Source of the DNA: Prevotellaceae bacterium UBA1726
GTDB taxonomy: Bacteria; Bacteroidota; Bacteroidia; Bacteroidales; Bacteroidaceae
Direction of reading: 5' to 3'
DNA: 16,183 nt
Assembly: GCA_002316005.1 (NCBI GenBank)
Contig: DCIM01000086.1
Coordinates: 52,695-68,877 of the forward strand
Part shown: positions 1-6,811 of the stretch, in pieces
Numbering within the stretch: the stretch's first letter is position 1
Layout: every line of letters starts with the position of its first letter
Made by a program: the position numbers and the translations under genes
The notes under the pieces: generated by a model
What the model was told of the DNA's origin: nothing
Databases searched by the model: none
What the model saw: the letters and a program-made list of their open reading frames with translations, nothing else

Positions 1-172
1 TTGCCCCCATTATAATAGCAAGGAACAGAGCACCAAGGACAACTCTTATACACACCAAAGGCAACTCACCAATTGAGATGAGTCGCCCGAATATTCCTGT
101 TCCTCCCGCAAGCAGAATTGCCGCATGGAGTCTTATGTATGCGTTATTCTTGTTAACTATTCCTTTTGCCAT
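1..172 (-). CDS. EamA/DMT-family transporter, N-terminal fragment (cut by window edge)
   Basis: Only the first 57 residues are in the window; the gene continues past base 1. The start ATG is at 172-170, three bases after the stop of the upstream LolA-like gene, so the two are almost certainly co-transcribed. The visible part begins MAKGIVNKNNAYIRLHAAIL and continues with small and hydrophobic residues (GGTGIFGRLIS, then LPLVCIRVVLGALFLAIIMGA). This matches the first two membrane helices of EamA (drug/metabolite transporter) proteins: a His near the start of helix 1, a G-x-TG-x-x-G-R-L-I turn, then an LP-x-x-x-x-x-R start of helix 2. Such proteins are inner-membrane exporters with about ten helices; the substrate cannot be told from this fragment. 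Family call fairly secure, function open. Confidence 0.72.
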   Translation of the reverse strand, partial: MAKGIVNKNNAYIRLHAAILLAGGTGIFGRLISIGELPLVCIRVVLGALFLAIIMGA

Positions 173-175
173 TAT

Positions 176-814
176 TTATTTTTTCTTTTCTTTTCGATGA
201 TCAACGAATGCGTAATCCTTGAACTTATCCTTCGGGAACACGAAATTCGCGTCAGCTATACTTCCGGCCTTGAAATTTGAAATATTCACCGTTGTCTTGA
301 AAATAGCAAGTTTAATTGCCATACTCATCGGATGAAGGTTAGCTTTATTCACCTTTGCCTCCACCTCGCGAATGCCGAACATTCCGTGCTTCTTCACCTT
401 TGCCCTAACAATGTAGAAATCGCCTTCTGTCTTGTAACTGAAATTGAAGTCGTTGACATTATACTTGAACTTCGCCAGGTACTCATCCTTATTCTCGTCA
501 TCATGACGATAAATATCTACATTCTTCTTTTTCTTGTCAACCATATAGGCGGTGACACCATCATCCCACGAAAGATAGCGACTTTCGGTGTATTGCTGTT
601 TTGGCCCTTTGTACTTGATATCACCTGATGTCTTGTACAATCCGATGATATTTACCGAATAGGTCAACGACGAGCCCTTGTCACCAAAGACCATATCGTA
701 GATTTTGTTGAACAACACTCGTGCCTCTTTCGCGTTTTGCTCATCTGTACCTTTTGCCTCACTGCAAAGAGCTGGCATGATGATAAGCATGGATAAAATC
801 AATTTCCTTAGCAT
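176..814 (-). CDS. LolA-like exported protein (putative outer-membrane lipoprotein chaperone)
   Basis: 212 residues. The N-terminus has a short basic stretch (MLRK) and a hydrophobic segment (about residues 4-17) ending near CSEAKG, fitting a Sec signal peptide. The mature part has alternating beta-type segments and few cysteines. Segments such as GSSLTYSVNIIGLYKTSGDI and SWDDGVTAYMVDKKKK resemble the LolA-like proteins widespread in Bacteroidota, as does the late pattern FVFPKDKFKDY. The known role of the LolA fold is to carry lipoproteins across the periplasm. Whether this paralogue does that is inference; the Bacteroidota LolA usually sits beside ftsK, which is absent here. The C-terminus is Lys/Glu/Arg rich. 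It is the first gene of a two-gene unit with the EamA transporter (3-base gap) and has a -7 promoter element at 889-896, about 75 bases upstream of the ATG. Confidence 0.66.
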   Translation of the reverse strand: MLRKLILSMLIIMPALCSEAKGTDEQNAKEARVLFNKIYDMVFGDKGSSLTYSVNIIGLYKTSGDIKYKGPKQQYTESRYLSWDDGVTAYMVDKKKKNVDIYRHDDENKDEYLAKFKYNVNDFNFSYKTEGDFYIVRAKVKKHGMFGIREVEAKVNKANLHPMSMAIKLAIFKTTVNISNFKAGSIADANFVFPKDKFKDYAFVDHRKEKKK

Positions 815-888
815 AACTTAGTTTCTTTAGTAATCGTAATTTGCACTTCATTTTACTGATAGTGAAAAGTAGACGCAACACGATTAGT

Positions 889-896
889 CAAAGTTA
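889..896 (-). promoter_or_regulatory. Bacteroidota-type promoter -7 element for the LolA-like gene
   Basis: On the minus strand this reads TAACTTTG, a perfect match to the Bacteroidota -7 consensus TAnnTTTG. It lies in the 179-base gap between the two minus-strand genes and points at the LolA-like gene, giving a leader of about 70 bases. The -33 region is weak: about 21 bases upstream there is only CTTG. The rest of this gap (815-993) is AT-rich and shows no clear terminator hairpin after the gene that ends at 994. Confidence 0.6.
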
Positions 897-993
897 CAGT
901 ATTTTTTCAAAAATTAGCAAGAAATTTACTTCTATCACACTTTTTAAACATAAAAGACAACACCTATATATGCAATTATCAACTGAAAATCTG

Positions 994-2172
994 TCATTTC
1001 AATATTTTTCTTAACCACGGCAATATCAAGTCGCGCTTGAAATAATGTGCCTTCGTGTCCACATTCACCATCTCAAAGTACTCGCTTCTTGTCAACCCTT
1101 CAGGAAGACTCTGGTAGTCAACACGCGATGATGGTTCTGCGAAGCGCTTCTGATGATGACACTCCACTGCATCCGGCGCACCTGCCGACTGATACGCTTC
1201 CAGCACTAAGCGGAAATCGCGGTCGAGTCCTCCCTCGGTAAAGATGAGATGACGAGGGGCAAGAGCGCAACAGACATCGGGGAAGTTGAATTCACGCCAG
1301 TAATCTGGAATGAGATGGCGGATGCTATTCGGGAAGATTCTTCTACCCTTCTCGTTTATTGCAGTCATCGACAGGGCTCGTTCCTGTGTCTGACAAAGGA
1401 AATCATTATAGACAAACGCATAGATGTCCTTATCCATAACGCCAATAACCATCATCGGTTCGGTACCAAGCGAGAAACCGCTGACAACAATTCGCGACTT
1501 GTCTATCAATGGTTGCGTCTTCATCCATTGCAGTATCTGATAATCCACAAACGATGTATATCCGAGCCAACTCCAACCTAATTCCAAAAGTATTCGGCTA
1601 CTGAGGTCGTAGTCGTAATCCCACGAGTCGGGGTATTTATTCTCCTGGTCGGCTTGCTCGCCTGCACAGGCATTGTCAACGCATACGGCAATCCATCCTT
1701 CCTTCACATAGGTAATGCCCATTCCCTTTCCTTCGGTAAGCGCTTCCATCGTACCTCCCGATCCTGGAATACACATGATAGCAGGTGTCTTTGCGGTGCA
1801 TCCGTCGGGAATCATCACAAGAAATGGCGCTACGGCCTTTTCCAATGGATAGCACTCCCAATGCTCAATCCTATAACCTTCTTTCTGTTCAACGCTGACA
1901 AGTGCTGGTTGTGGTTGGTTCTTGACTTCCGGCCATTTCATCACGGCCTTCATTCCTTCCTTCAGTTTCTTCTGCCACTTGCCATACTGCTTTTTCGTCA
2001 TTCCTGCCTTAAAGGTACAAGCGGGTTCGGTGTCGCGTAGCATCTGGTGAAGTATGGCATAAGTACTCTGCAATCGTCCGTCGGGACGATTACTTACAAG
2101 TGTTGTATCTTGCTGTGCAAAACTGTCAAATGCACAGAAAAACACCACGAGCAAAAGGATTATCTTCTTCAT
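994..2172 (-). CDS. Secreted alpha/beta hydrolase (acetylxylan-esterase-like, Abhydrolase_7 type)
   Basis: About 392 residues from the ATG at 2172, which gives a classic signal peptide (MKKIILLLVVFFCAFDSFAQ). Two further in-frame ATGs lie upstream at 2178 and 2184; the one at 2178 would overlap the ttcA stop as TGATG, so translational coupling is likely whichever is used. The nucleophile motif is G-F-S-L-G (VVSGFSLGTEPM, Ser 238 counted from the 2184 start). A likely acid Asp is in TEGGLDRDF (D321 or D323) and the likely catalytic His is in DTKAHYF (H380). An IPGSGG stretch (residues 139-144) could supply the oxyanion hole. Large hydrolases of this type in Bacteroidota are usually periplasmic esterases acting on acetylated glycans or related esters; the substrate here is not shown. 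It appears to be the last gene of the operon starting at 6129. Confidence 0.72.
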   Translation of the reverse strand: MKKIILLLVVFFCAFDSFAQQDTTLVSNRPDGRLQSTYAILHQMLRDTEPACTFKAGMTKKQYGKWQKKLKEGMKAVMKWPEVKNQPQPALVSVEQKEGYRIEHWECYPLEKAVAPFLVMIPDGCTAKTPAIMCIPGSGGTMEALTEGKGMGITYVKEGWIAVCVDNACAGEQADQENKYPDSWDYDYDLSSRILLELGWSWLGYTSFVDYQILQWMKTQPLIDKSRIVVSGFSLGTEPMMVIGVMDKDIYAFVYNDFLCQTQERALSMTAINEKGRRIFPNSIRHLIPDYWREFNFPDVCCALAPRHLIFTEGGLDRDFRLVLEAYQSAGAPDAVECHHQKRFAEPSSRVDYQSLPEGLTRSEYFEMVNVDTKAHYFKRDLILPWLRKILK

Positions 2173-2177
2173 AATCA

Positions 2178-2870
2178 TCACCATGTTTTTGTTATTGCAT
2201 GCCAGAGGCTATATCGTGCCTCCGGATTCAATTGTTCCAATTGTGCAAGTACTGCTGTCATCTGTGTTCGCTGTGTATCATGCTCATACGGACACAATGT
2301 CTTCTGCTTCTGAAAACCTTCATTTTCTGCCACCTCGCGAATCATCTGTTCGTGAACGAGGCATAGTGGGCGAATCACCGAAAGCGGATAATGCTCCATC
2401 TGCATCTCGGGTTTCATCGACGAGAATGAACCTTCGAATGTGGCATTCATCAATGCCGTTACGAGGAAGTCGTCCATATGATGCCCCAATGCCACCTTAT
2501 TATATTTATTATCTACGGCAAACTCAAACAATGCCTTCCTGCGATTCCACGCGCAAAGGAAGCAATGTGTCTTGCGAGGGTCGGTTGACTCGTCAAAGGA
2601 AGAGTGCAGGATATGCAACTTAACTCCTTCATTTTCACAGAATTGTTCTATATAGGTACGCTCCGTCTCGTATGGAATATTATCCATTATCACATGAGCC
2701 GCCTCAACCTGTATGGAGGGTTTATAGATGCGCGCCTGTTGAGCGAGAAGCCTTACAAGTTCGAGCGAGTCCTTACCTCCCGAAAGGGCAATGAGTATGC
2801 GGTCGCCATCGTTCAGCAGATGGTAATCACTACATGCCTTGCGGAATAGTTTTCGTATCTTTCGCTCCAC
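2178..2870 (-). CDS. ttcA: TtcA-family tRNA 2-thiocytidine biosynthesis protein (PP-loop ATPase)
   Basis: 230 residues. The PP-loop SGGKDS (residues 30-35, in ILIALSGGKDSLELVRLL) binds ATP to activate the target by adenylation. C103 and C106 form CFLC (in KTHCFLCAWNRRKALF) and C193 lies in KTLCPYEH. TtcA enzymes use a CxxC pair plus a distal Cys to hold an Fe-S cluster that delivers sulfur to C32 of certain tRNAs. GHHMDDF (129-135) is the second conserved PP-loop family motif. It is shorter than E. coli TtcA (311 residues), mostly at the C-terminus, so TtcA-like with a reduced RNA-binding part is the safest reading. The stop overlaps the next gene's start region. The gap upstream (2871-2933) carries a repeat but no visible promoter, so transcription probably comes from further upstream. 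Confidence 0.78.
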   Translation of the reverse strand: MERKIRKLFRKACSDYHLLNDGDRILIALSGGKDSLELVRLLAQQARIYKPSIQVEAAHVIMDNIPYETERTYIEQFCENEGVKLHILHSSFDESTDPRKTHCFLCAWNRRKALFEFAVDNKYNKVALGHHMDDFLVTALMNATFEGSFSSMKPEMQMEHYPLSVIRPLCLVHEQMIREVAENEGFQKQKTLCPYEHDTQRTQMTAVLAQLEQLNPEARYSLWHAITKTW

Positions 2871-2887
2871 TATGTGTATAATGCTTT

Positions 2888-2934
2888 TTCCTTAATGACT
2901 AATGACCATCGTGACCATAATGACCACAGATGAC
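2888..2934 (+). repeat. TGAC-ladder intergenic repeat, half copy
   Basis: TGAC recurs at 2896, 2903, 2912, 2921 and 2931 (steps of 7, 9, 9 and 10). Bases 2888-2924 match 6651-6687 at 34 of 37 positions, counted by eye. It fills most of the 63-base gap between the C_GCAxxG gene and ttcA; the last TGAC unit reaches the end of the C_GCAxxG gene (its stop codon is at 2934-2936). Confidence 0.75.
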
Positions 2935-3497
2935 TAACTCTCGGCCGTTGCCTTATCCTTCAAATACTTGCAATAGATTCTCACGGCTGTTTCCACCATT
3001 CTTATGCAAGGGCGCTTCTTGTAGTATTCGTCTGTTCGCGCCTCGGGTGTTGCCACAATCTTTATCTCTGGGATGGTTCCATCGGCTCGTTGTTTGTTCA
3101 AACCGAGCAACTCCTTACAGATGATGCTGCCCGTCTCTGCACGGAAATCGGCAGCAAGGCGCAGAACAACTTCATAATCCTTCTTCTTCAGTTCCTGCGA
3201 TGGATATGGGTTGTTTTCATAATCAAGAACAGCACACGAATCATCGACATCCTGCACTTCCAAACCTGCAAGCATGAACATTGCACAAGCCGAACCGCAT
3301 GTCTCTCGCATACGACCAATACCACCGCCAAAACTTGCCGAGAAGCGCGCCATCAGCGACTCTGGGATATCATAGATATCGGCAAAGGTCATAGCAACTG
3401 ATTGCGAGCAGTTGTAACCTTGCTTAAAGAACCCTACGGCCTTTGCCACTAATTGTTCTTCATCGATTGCGTGAATTCTTGATTTTTCCATAATCAT
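2934..3497 (-). CDS. C_GCAxxG_C_C family putative redox protein
   Basis: 187 residues. Cysteine pattern: C30 in KQGYNCSQSV, then C67 and C71 in RMRETCGSACAMFMLAG, a Cys in SIICKELLGLN and another in KRPCIRMVETAV. This spacing defines the C_GCAxxG_C_C family (putative redox-active proteins, some thought to bind metal or Fe-S clusters). A glycine-rich FGGGIGRM precedes the central motif. There is no signal peptide, so it is cytosolic. The ATG at 3497 overlaps the stop of the GH43-like gene as ATGA, which favours this start over the internal ATG at 3491. The function of the family is not settled; standing next to TtcA, an Fe-S sulfur-transfer enzyme, suggests but does not prove a link to sulfur or redox chemistry. 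Confidence 0.8.
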   Translation of the reverse strand: MIMEKSRIHAIDEEQLVAKAVGFFKQGYNCSQSVAMTFADIYDIPESLMARFSASFGGGIGRMRETCGSACAMFMLAGLEVQDVDDSCAVLDYENNPYPSQELKKKDYEVVLRLAADFRAETGSIICKELLGLNKQRADGTIPEIKIVATPEARTDEYYKKRPCIRMVETAVRIYCKYLKDKATAES

Positions 3498-4492
3498 TCT
3501 GCTTCTAATGAAATACGGACTCCCTCGTTTCTATCTTGCACCACGAGTTCGCCATCAACAACATCCAACTTTGCTACCTGTAACGAAGAACGACGCTGAC
3601 CATAAGGAATATTACCTCGTTCGTCCATCTCCACTTCAGTATGCTTCTTTCTCTCTGGATGAGTGAAGTAGAAGATATATGCTTCATCGCCACATACAAC
3701 GACATCTCCATGAGCACCCGAAGGTCCATCTTCCGGACGTGTGCTTGCATCTGCCAAGATACGATTCTGCTGGCGATTCCAGTGTGTGAAGTCGGATGAT
3801 TTATATACTGCCATTCCTTGCCATTCATCGGCAATAAGCCAATAACTGCCTTTGAATCGGAATGCCTTTGCACCTTCCTGCGAACTATCTGTCACAGCGG
3901 CTTCATCATTACCTATCCAATTTTCAAGATCCTGACTATCAGCACAATATGAGCGCGACTGATACTTATACCACATACGCCAACTGCCATCAGGCAATCT
4001 CAGCAATGTTGGGTCGATTACATCTTCCTTAGGGAGTTTCACAGGTCCTTTCCAATCCCAGTGCCACAAGTCCTTTGAGGTGTAATGCATCAATGTTGCC
4101 TTTCCTCCCCAATGATTACGAGTACCACGGATGAAAACAACAAACATATGGTATGTTCCATCATGATAAACAACATCCGGTGCCCAGAAGGTGTTTTCAC
4201 CTGGTTCAAAATCAAGGTCGAGTGTACCTCTGTAGTACCAAGAGCGGCCCTTGTCTTCACTGCATGCTATACCAATCTTATTACCGTAACAGTAAGCCAC
4301 ATCGGCCGCTTCGCAGTTTGCACGGCGTTGGGTGTAGAGAATCCACCATGTCTTCTCACCTCTATTATATATCACACATGGGTCGGCGGCACCATCGGTA
4401 ACAGGGTCACGAAACAGTGGTGCATCGGCAATCTGTGCAAATGCCTCAAAGGCGAAAAACATTGCAAAAAATGCGAAAAAGAGTCTTTTCAT
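3494..4492 (-). CDS. Secreted glycoside hydrolase, GH43-like five-bladed beta-propeller
   Basis: 332 residues with a strong signal peptide (MKRLFFAFFAMFFAFEAFAQ). The mature chain has the repeated blade pattern of GH43/GH32-type propellers: WWILYTQRR, TYHMFVVFIRG, SWRMWYKYQSR, SYWLIADEW, EAYIFYFTHPE. Likely catalytic residues by pattern are D37 (DGAADPCV, general base), D160 (EDVIDPTLL, pKa modulator) and E206 (SQEGAKAFRFKGSYW, general acid). Such enzymes cleave arabinose-, xylose- or related plant-glycan links in the periplasm or at the surface. The exact activity cannot be read from sequence, and no SusC/SusD pair is near, so this is not a standard polysaccharide utilisation locus. It sits 12 bases downstream of the RNA methyltransferase gene and overlaps the next gene by 4 bases, so it is firmly inside the operon. 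Confidence 0.72.
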   Translation of the reverse strand: MKRLFFAFFAMFFAFEAFAQIADAPLFRDPVTDGAADPCVIYNRGEKTWWILYTQRRANCEAADVAYCYGNKIGIACSEDKGRSWYYRGTLDLDFEPGENTFWAPDVVYHDGTYHMFVVFIRGTRNHWGGKATLMHYTSKDLWHWDWKGPVKLPKEDVIDPTLLRLPDGSWRMWYKYQSRSYCADSQDLENWIGNDEAAVTDSSQEGAKAFRFKGSYWLIADEWQGMAVYKSSDFTHWNRQQNRILADASTRPEDGPSGAHGDVVVCGDEAYIFYFTHPERKKHTEVEMDERGNIPYGQRRSSLQVAKLDVVDGELVVQDRNEGVRISLEAE

Positions 4493-4504
4493 ATACCTTG
4501 AATA

Positions 4505-5308
4505 TTATTTCTGACGCTGGCGAACAGCCTCGAACATCAATATTGCTGCACTGACAGACACATTAAGCGAATCCAAACGACCGAGCATCGGTATGCGGAT
4601 ATGTGCATCGGCTGCCTTGCGCCAGATATCCGTAAGACCTGTTGACTCTGTACCCATCACAATGGCAGTGCCACAAGTCATATCGGTATCATAATAGAGT
4701 TTTGAATCCTGCAACTGTGCGGTGAGGATTCTTATGCCCCTACCCTTCAGGAAATCAATGCATTCTGCCGATTCGCAAGCCACACATGGCACGCTGAAAA
4801 TGCCTCCAATACTACTGCGGATGAGGTTTGGATTATACAAATCGGTCAATGGGTCGCACACAACCACCGCATCCACCTTTGCAGCATCGGCACTACGAAG
4901 AATAGCACCAAGATTGCCCGGTTTCTCAACACTTTCAAGCACCACAACGAGGGGATTCTCTGGAAGATTGAGTTCCTCGAGCGAGAGATAATGTGGCACT
5001 ACTTCGGCAACAACACCTTCTGTTCCTCCACGATAGGCAATCTTGTTGTAGACATCGGCCGAAACCTCAAACACCTTCACTGCGGCATCGAGCATCGACG
5101 CTACCCTCGCCCAATTCTCCTCACCAAGAATCTGCGGGCAATAGAAAACAGTGTCGATGACAAGGTTTGCCTCCAGACAATGCTCGAGTTCGCGTTGACC
5201 TTCAACAACGAAGAGGTTTGCCTTTCTGCGCTCCGACGACTTCTGCTGCAACAGCAAAAGACGCTTTATCTTTGGGTTCTGAGCACTTGAAATATAATTA
5301 TCTGTCAT
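4505..5308 (-). CDS. SpoU/TrmH-family RNA 2'-O-ribose methyltransferase
   Basis: 267 residues. The N-terminal part (1-100) looks like the SpoU substrate-binding domain (ISSAQNPKIKRLLLLQQKS, then LFVVEGQRELEHCL). The SPOUT knot domain follows with all three family motifs: motif 1 at 132-138 (NLGAILR), motif 2 at 219-225 (GTESTGL) and motif 3 at 247-256 (SLNVSVSAAI). These bind S-adenosylmethionine and carry out 2'-O methylation of rRNA or tRNA; R138 is the expected catalytic residue. It is most like the RlmB/TrmH branch of rRNA methyltransferases, but the target nucleotide cannot be assigned. It lies 14 bases after the upstream esterase stop, co-directional and probably co-transcribed. Confidence 0.88.
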   Translation of the reverse strand: MTDNYISSAQNPKIKRLLLLQQKSSERRKANLFVVEGQRELEHCLEANLVIDTVFYCPQILGEENWARVASMLDAAVKVFEVSADVYNKIAYRGGTEGVVAEVVPHYLSLEELNLPENPLVVVLESVEKPGNLGAILRSADAAKVDAVVVCDPLTDLYNPNLIRSSIGGIFSVPCVACESAECIDFLKGRGIRILTAQLQDSKLYYDTDMTCGTAIVMGTESTGLTDIWRKAADAHIRIPMLGRLDSLNVSVSAAILMFEAVRQRQK

Positions 5309-5322
5309 TTTTACTATTATTT

Positions 5323-6129
5323 TTACTCACCGAGAATACGGCGAATCTGATTCTTCAACACATGGAAAGCAGGACTTGCCATTGCTCCGTGGTCAAAACC
5401 TTGCATCTCATAGAGCAGACAATCCTTATGTCCAACGAGTTTTAGCATACGCCAGAAATATGCCTGTTCCTCATAACGGCCATAGAGTTCGAGTTCACGA
5501 TCGCCCGAAATGATGATAATCGGTGGGGCGTCAGCACGAAGATGTGCCAATGGTGCGTACTCATCAATCGTTGGATCAAGCGGTTGCTTACCTTGAAGTT
5601 TTCTTACATTATAATGTGTAACACACTGTCCGCTGAAAGGAAGAAGTCCTGCAATTTGATTGGCATCAACACCATATTTTGCAAGCCATTTCTTCTCAAT
5701 ACCAACCATATCAGTGAGGTAGCCACCGGCAGAATGACCACTCACAAACACTTTCTTTGCCGAACCGCCATACTTCTCAATATTCTTGAAAACCCACGCT
5801 ACGGCAGCGGCGGCATCGTCGATACAATCGGCAGGAGTACACTTTGGCAACAGGCGATAGTTAACCCCGACAACAACATATCCACAGTTCTTCAGTTCTC
5901 CAGGAATGAACTTGCTTCCACCCTCAAGGCCACCACCATGAAACCATACCACTACAGGGCAATCTGTCTTGTCGGCTGGCGAATAGACATCGAGTTTACA
6001 ACGCTCCTTTGCATAAGCGTCGTCACTTGAAGAATAAGGAATATTCTCAACAAATTTATAATCCTCGGCAAATACTGCAACAACACAGAGGAGGAGGAAC
6101 GAAACCAACGAAACAGTTCTTTTAAGCAT
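5323..6129 (-). CDS. Secreted alpha/beta hydrolase (esterase/lipase, HGGG type)
   Basis: 268 residues. The signal peptide is residues 1-21 (MLKRTVSLVSFLLLCVVAVFA). The oxyanion-hole motif HGGG is at 64-67 (VWFHGGGLEGG), nucleophile Ser133 is in GHSAGG (131-136), a likely acid Asp is D210 (IISGDRELELYG) and the likely catalytic His is H247 (GFDHGAM). This is the layout of hormone-sensitive-lipase/BD-FAE-type esterases, which in gut Bacteroidota often remove acyl or feruloyl groups from plant polysaccharides; substrate here is inference. It is the first gene of the minus-strand operon, with a good promoter at 6168-6199 and a leader of roughly 35 bases. Together with the GH43-like enzyme and the second hydrolase downstream, the operon encodes three exported carbohydrate-type hydrolases. 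Confidence 0.82.
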   Translation of the reverse strand: MLKRTVSLVSFLLLCVVAVFAEDYKFVENIPYSSSDDAYAKERCKLDVYSPADKTDCPVVVWFHGGGLEGGSKFIPGELKNCGYVVVGVNYRLLPKCTPADCIDDAAAAVAWVFKNIEKYGGSAKKVFVSGHSAGGYLTDMVGIEKKWLAKYGVDANQIAGLLPFSGQCVTHYNVRKLQGKQPLDPTIDEYAPLAHLRADAPPIIIISGDRELELYGRYEEQAYFWRMLKLVGHKDCLLYEMQGFDHGAMASPAFHVLKNQIRRILGE

Positions 6130-6167
6130 CTTTTTTAGTTTTAGTTTTGAGTTATCATTTTATGACG

Positions 6168-6199
6168 CAAAGTTACAAAATAATCTCCATCTAAACAAC
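6168..6199 (-). promoter_or_regulatory. Bacteroidota-type promoter of the esterase operon
   Basis: On the minus strand the -7 element TAACTTTG (6175-6168) is preceded, 20 bases upstream, by GTTG (6199-6196), close to the -33 consensus TTTG. Spacing is as expected for the primary sigma factor of Bacteroides. It points at the esterase gene starting at 6129. Confidence 0.7.
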
Positions 6200-6375
6200 T
6201 TTTGTGGTAAATAATTCGCAACTACTTGGCGACAAATTCTGCAAAAGCCAAAGCCATGCATCAATAATGTAAAATATATTCAAATACACAAAATCCCATT
6301 CTAAGTCAAATAGCATAATATTGCCGCTTCCAACCCATTGATTTTCAGAACATTGCAAACGCGGCATTTACATAC

Positions 6376-6439
6376 GGTCATTTAACTGAAATAATCGCGT
6401 CAATTAAGCGTAATGAAGTGGTCATTTAACTGAAATGAC
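6376..6439. repeat. 17-base direct repeat pair with 44-base period; second copy is a hairpin
   Basis: GGTCATTTAACTGAAAT occurs at 6376-6392 and again, identical, at 6420-6436. The second copy extends to a perfect 7-base inverted repeat, GTCATTT (6421-6427) and AAATGAC (6433-6439), around the loop AACTG; the first copy keeps only the ATTT/AAAT core. A third partial match, TCATTTAAC, follows at about 6444. No gene covers this stretch. It could be an operator pair or part of the repeat family to its right. Confidence 0.65.
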
Positions 6440-6518
6440 ACACTCATTTAACCCAAACCGGCATACATTCCAATTATGTAAAGAAAAATCAAGAAGGATA
6501 CAAGTTATATTTGATGTG

Positions 6519-6690
6519 GTGGTCATTTGGTCATTAATGTCATTATGGTCAATTGTCATTAAGCAGAAAACACACCGTATAAATGCTCAAAATAGTATTA
6601 TATATTATATAATACTATTTTGGCGTAGAATAACGGTATGGGCGCCAAAATTCCTTAATGACTAATGACTATCGTAACAATAATGACTAA
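6519..6690. repeat. Imperfect ~170-base inverted-repeat element with TGAC ladders at both ends
   Basis: The left end carries GTCA at 6522, 6530, 6539, 6548 and 6555; the right end carries TGAC (one degenerate) at 6659, 6666, 6675 and 6684. Read outward from the centre both show CTTAATGAC followed by steps of 7, 9 and 9. The inner CTTAATGAC boxes (6555-6563 reversed, 6654-6662 forward) are symmetric about roughly 6608. A perfect 35-base palindrome is centred at 6605, and ACGGT/ACCGT matches (6574-6578, 6633-6637) lie between. It encodes no convincing protein. It may be a MITE-like or REP-like element, but no transposase-type terminal repeat or target duplication was identified. Confidence 0.68.
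6588..6622. repeat. Perfect 35-base AT-rich palindrome (17-base arms, one-base centre)
   Basis: Each base from 6588 to 6604 pairs with its partner from 6622 to 6606. The arm begins CAAAATAGTATTATATA. The right arm overlaps a second inverted repeat, ATTTTGGCG (6617-6625) with CGCCAAAAT (6643-6651), so two mutually exclusive hairpins are possible. There is no T-tract on either side as a normal terminator would have, and it lies in a divergent gap where no transcript needs ending. Confidence 0.85.
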
Positions 6691-6787
6691 ACTATTCGGA
6701 AGGTCATAACAGAATTGAAAAATGTTAAAAGCACCACATTATTATTTATTTTTTGCAACAACATGTCCATATACGGAGAAATTTTAC

Positions 6788-6795
6788 TATATTTG
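6788..6795 (+). promoter_or_regulatory. Promoter -7 element for the M3 peptidase operon
   Basis: TATATTTG matches TAnnTTTG exactly and lies 68 bases before the peptidase ATG. No clear TTTG is found 19-21 bases upstream (the sequence there is TGTC), so the -33 is weak or another factor helps. Confidence 0.55.
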
Positions 6796-6811
6796 CAGTA
6801 GAATTCACAAG

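Noticed and set aside
6435..6665. Possible 76-residue protein in the long intergenic gap
   Set aside because: The frame runs through the ladder repeat and the palindrome, has no promoter or recognisable domain, and its hydrophobic look comes from AT-rich DNA.
6519..6690. CRISPR array
   Set aside because: The repeated units are only 4-9 bases, spaced 7-9 bases, with no spacers and no cas genes.
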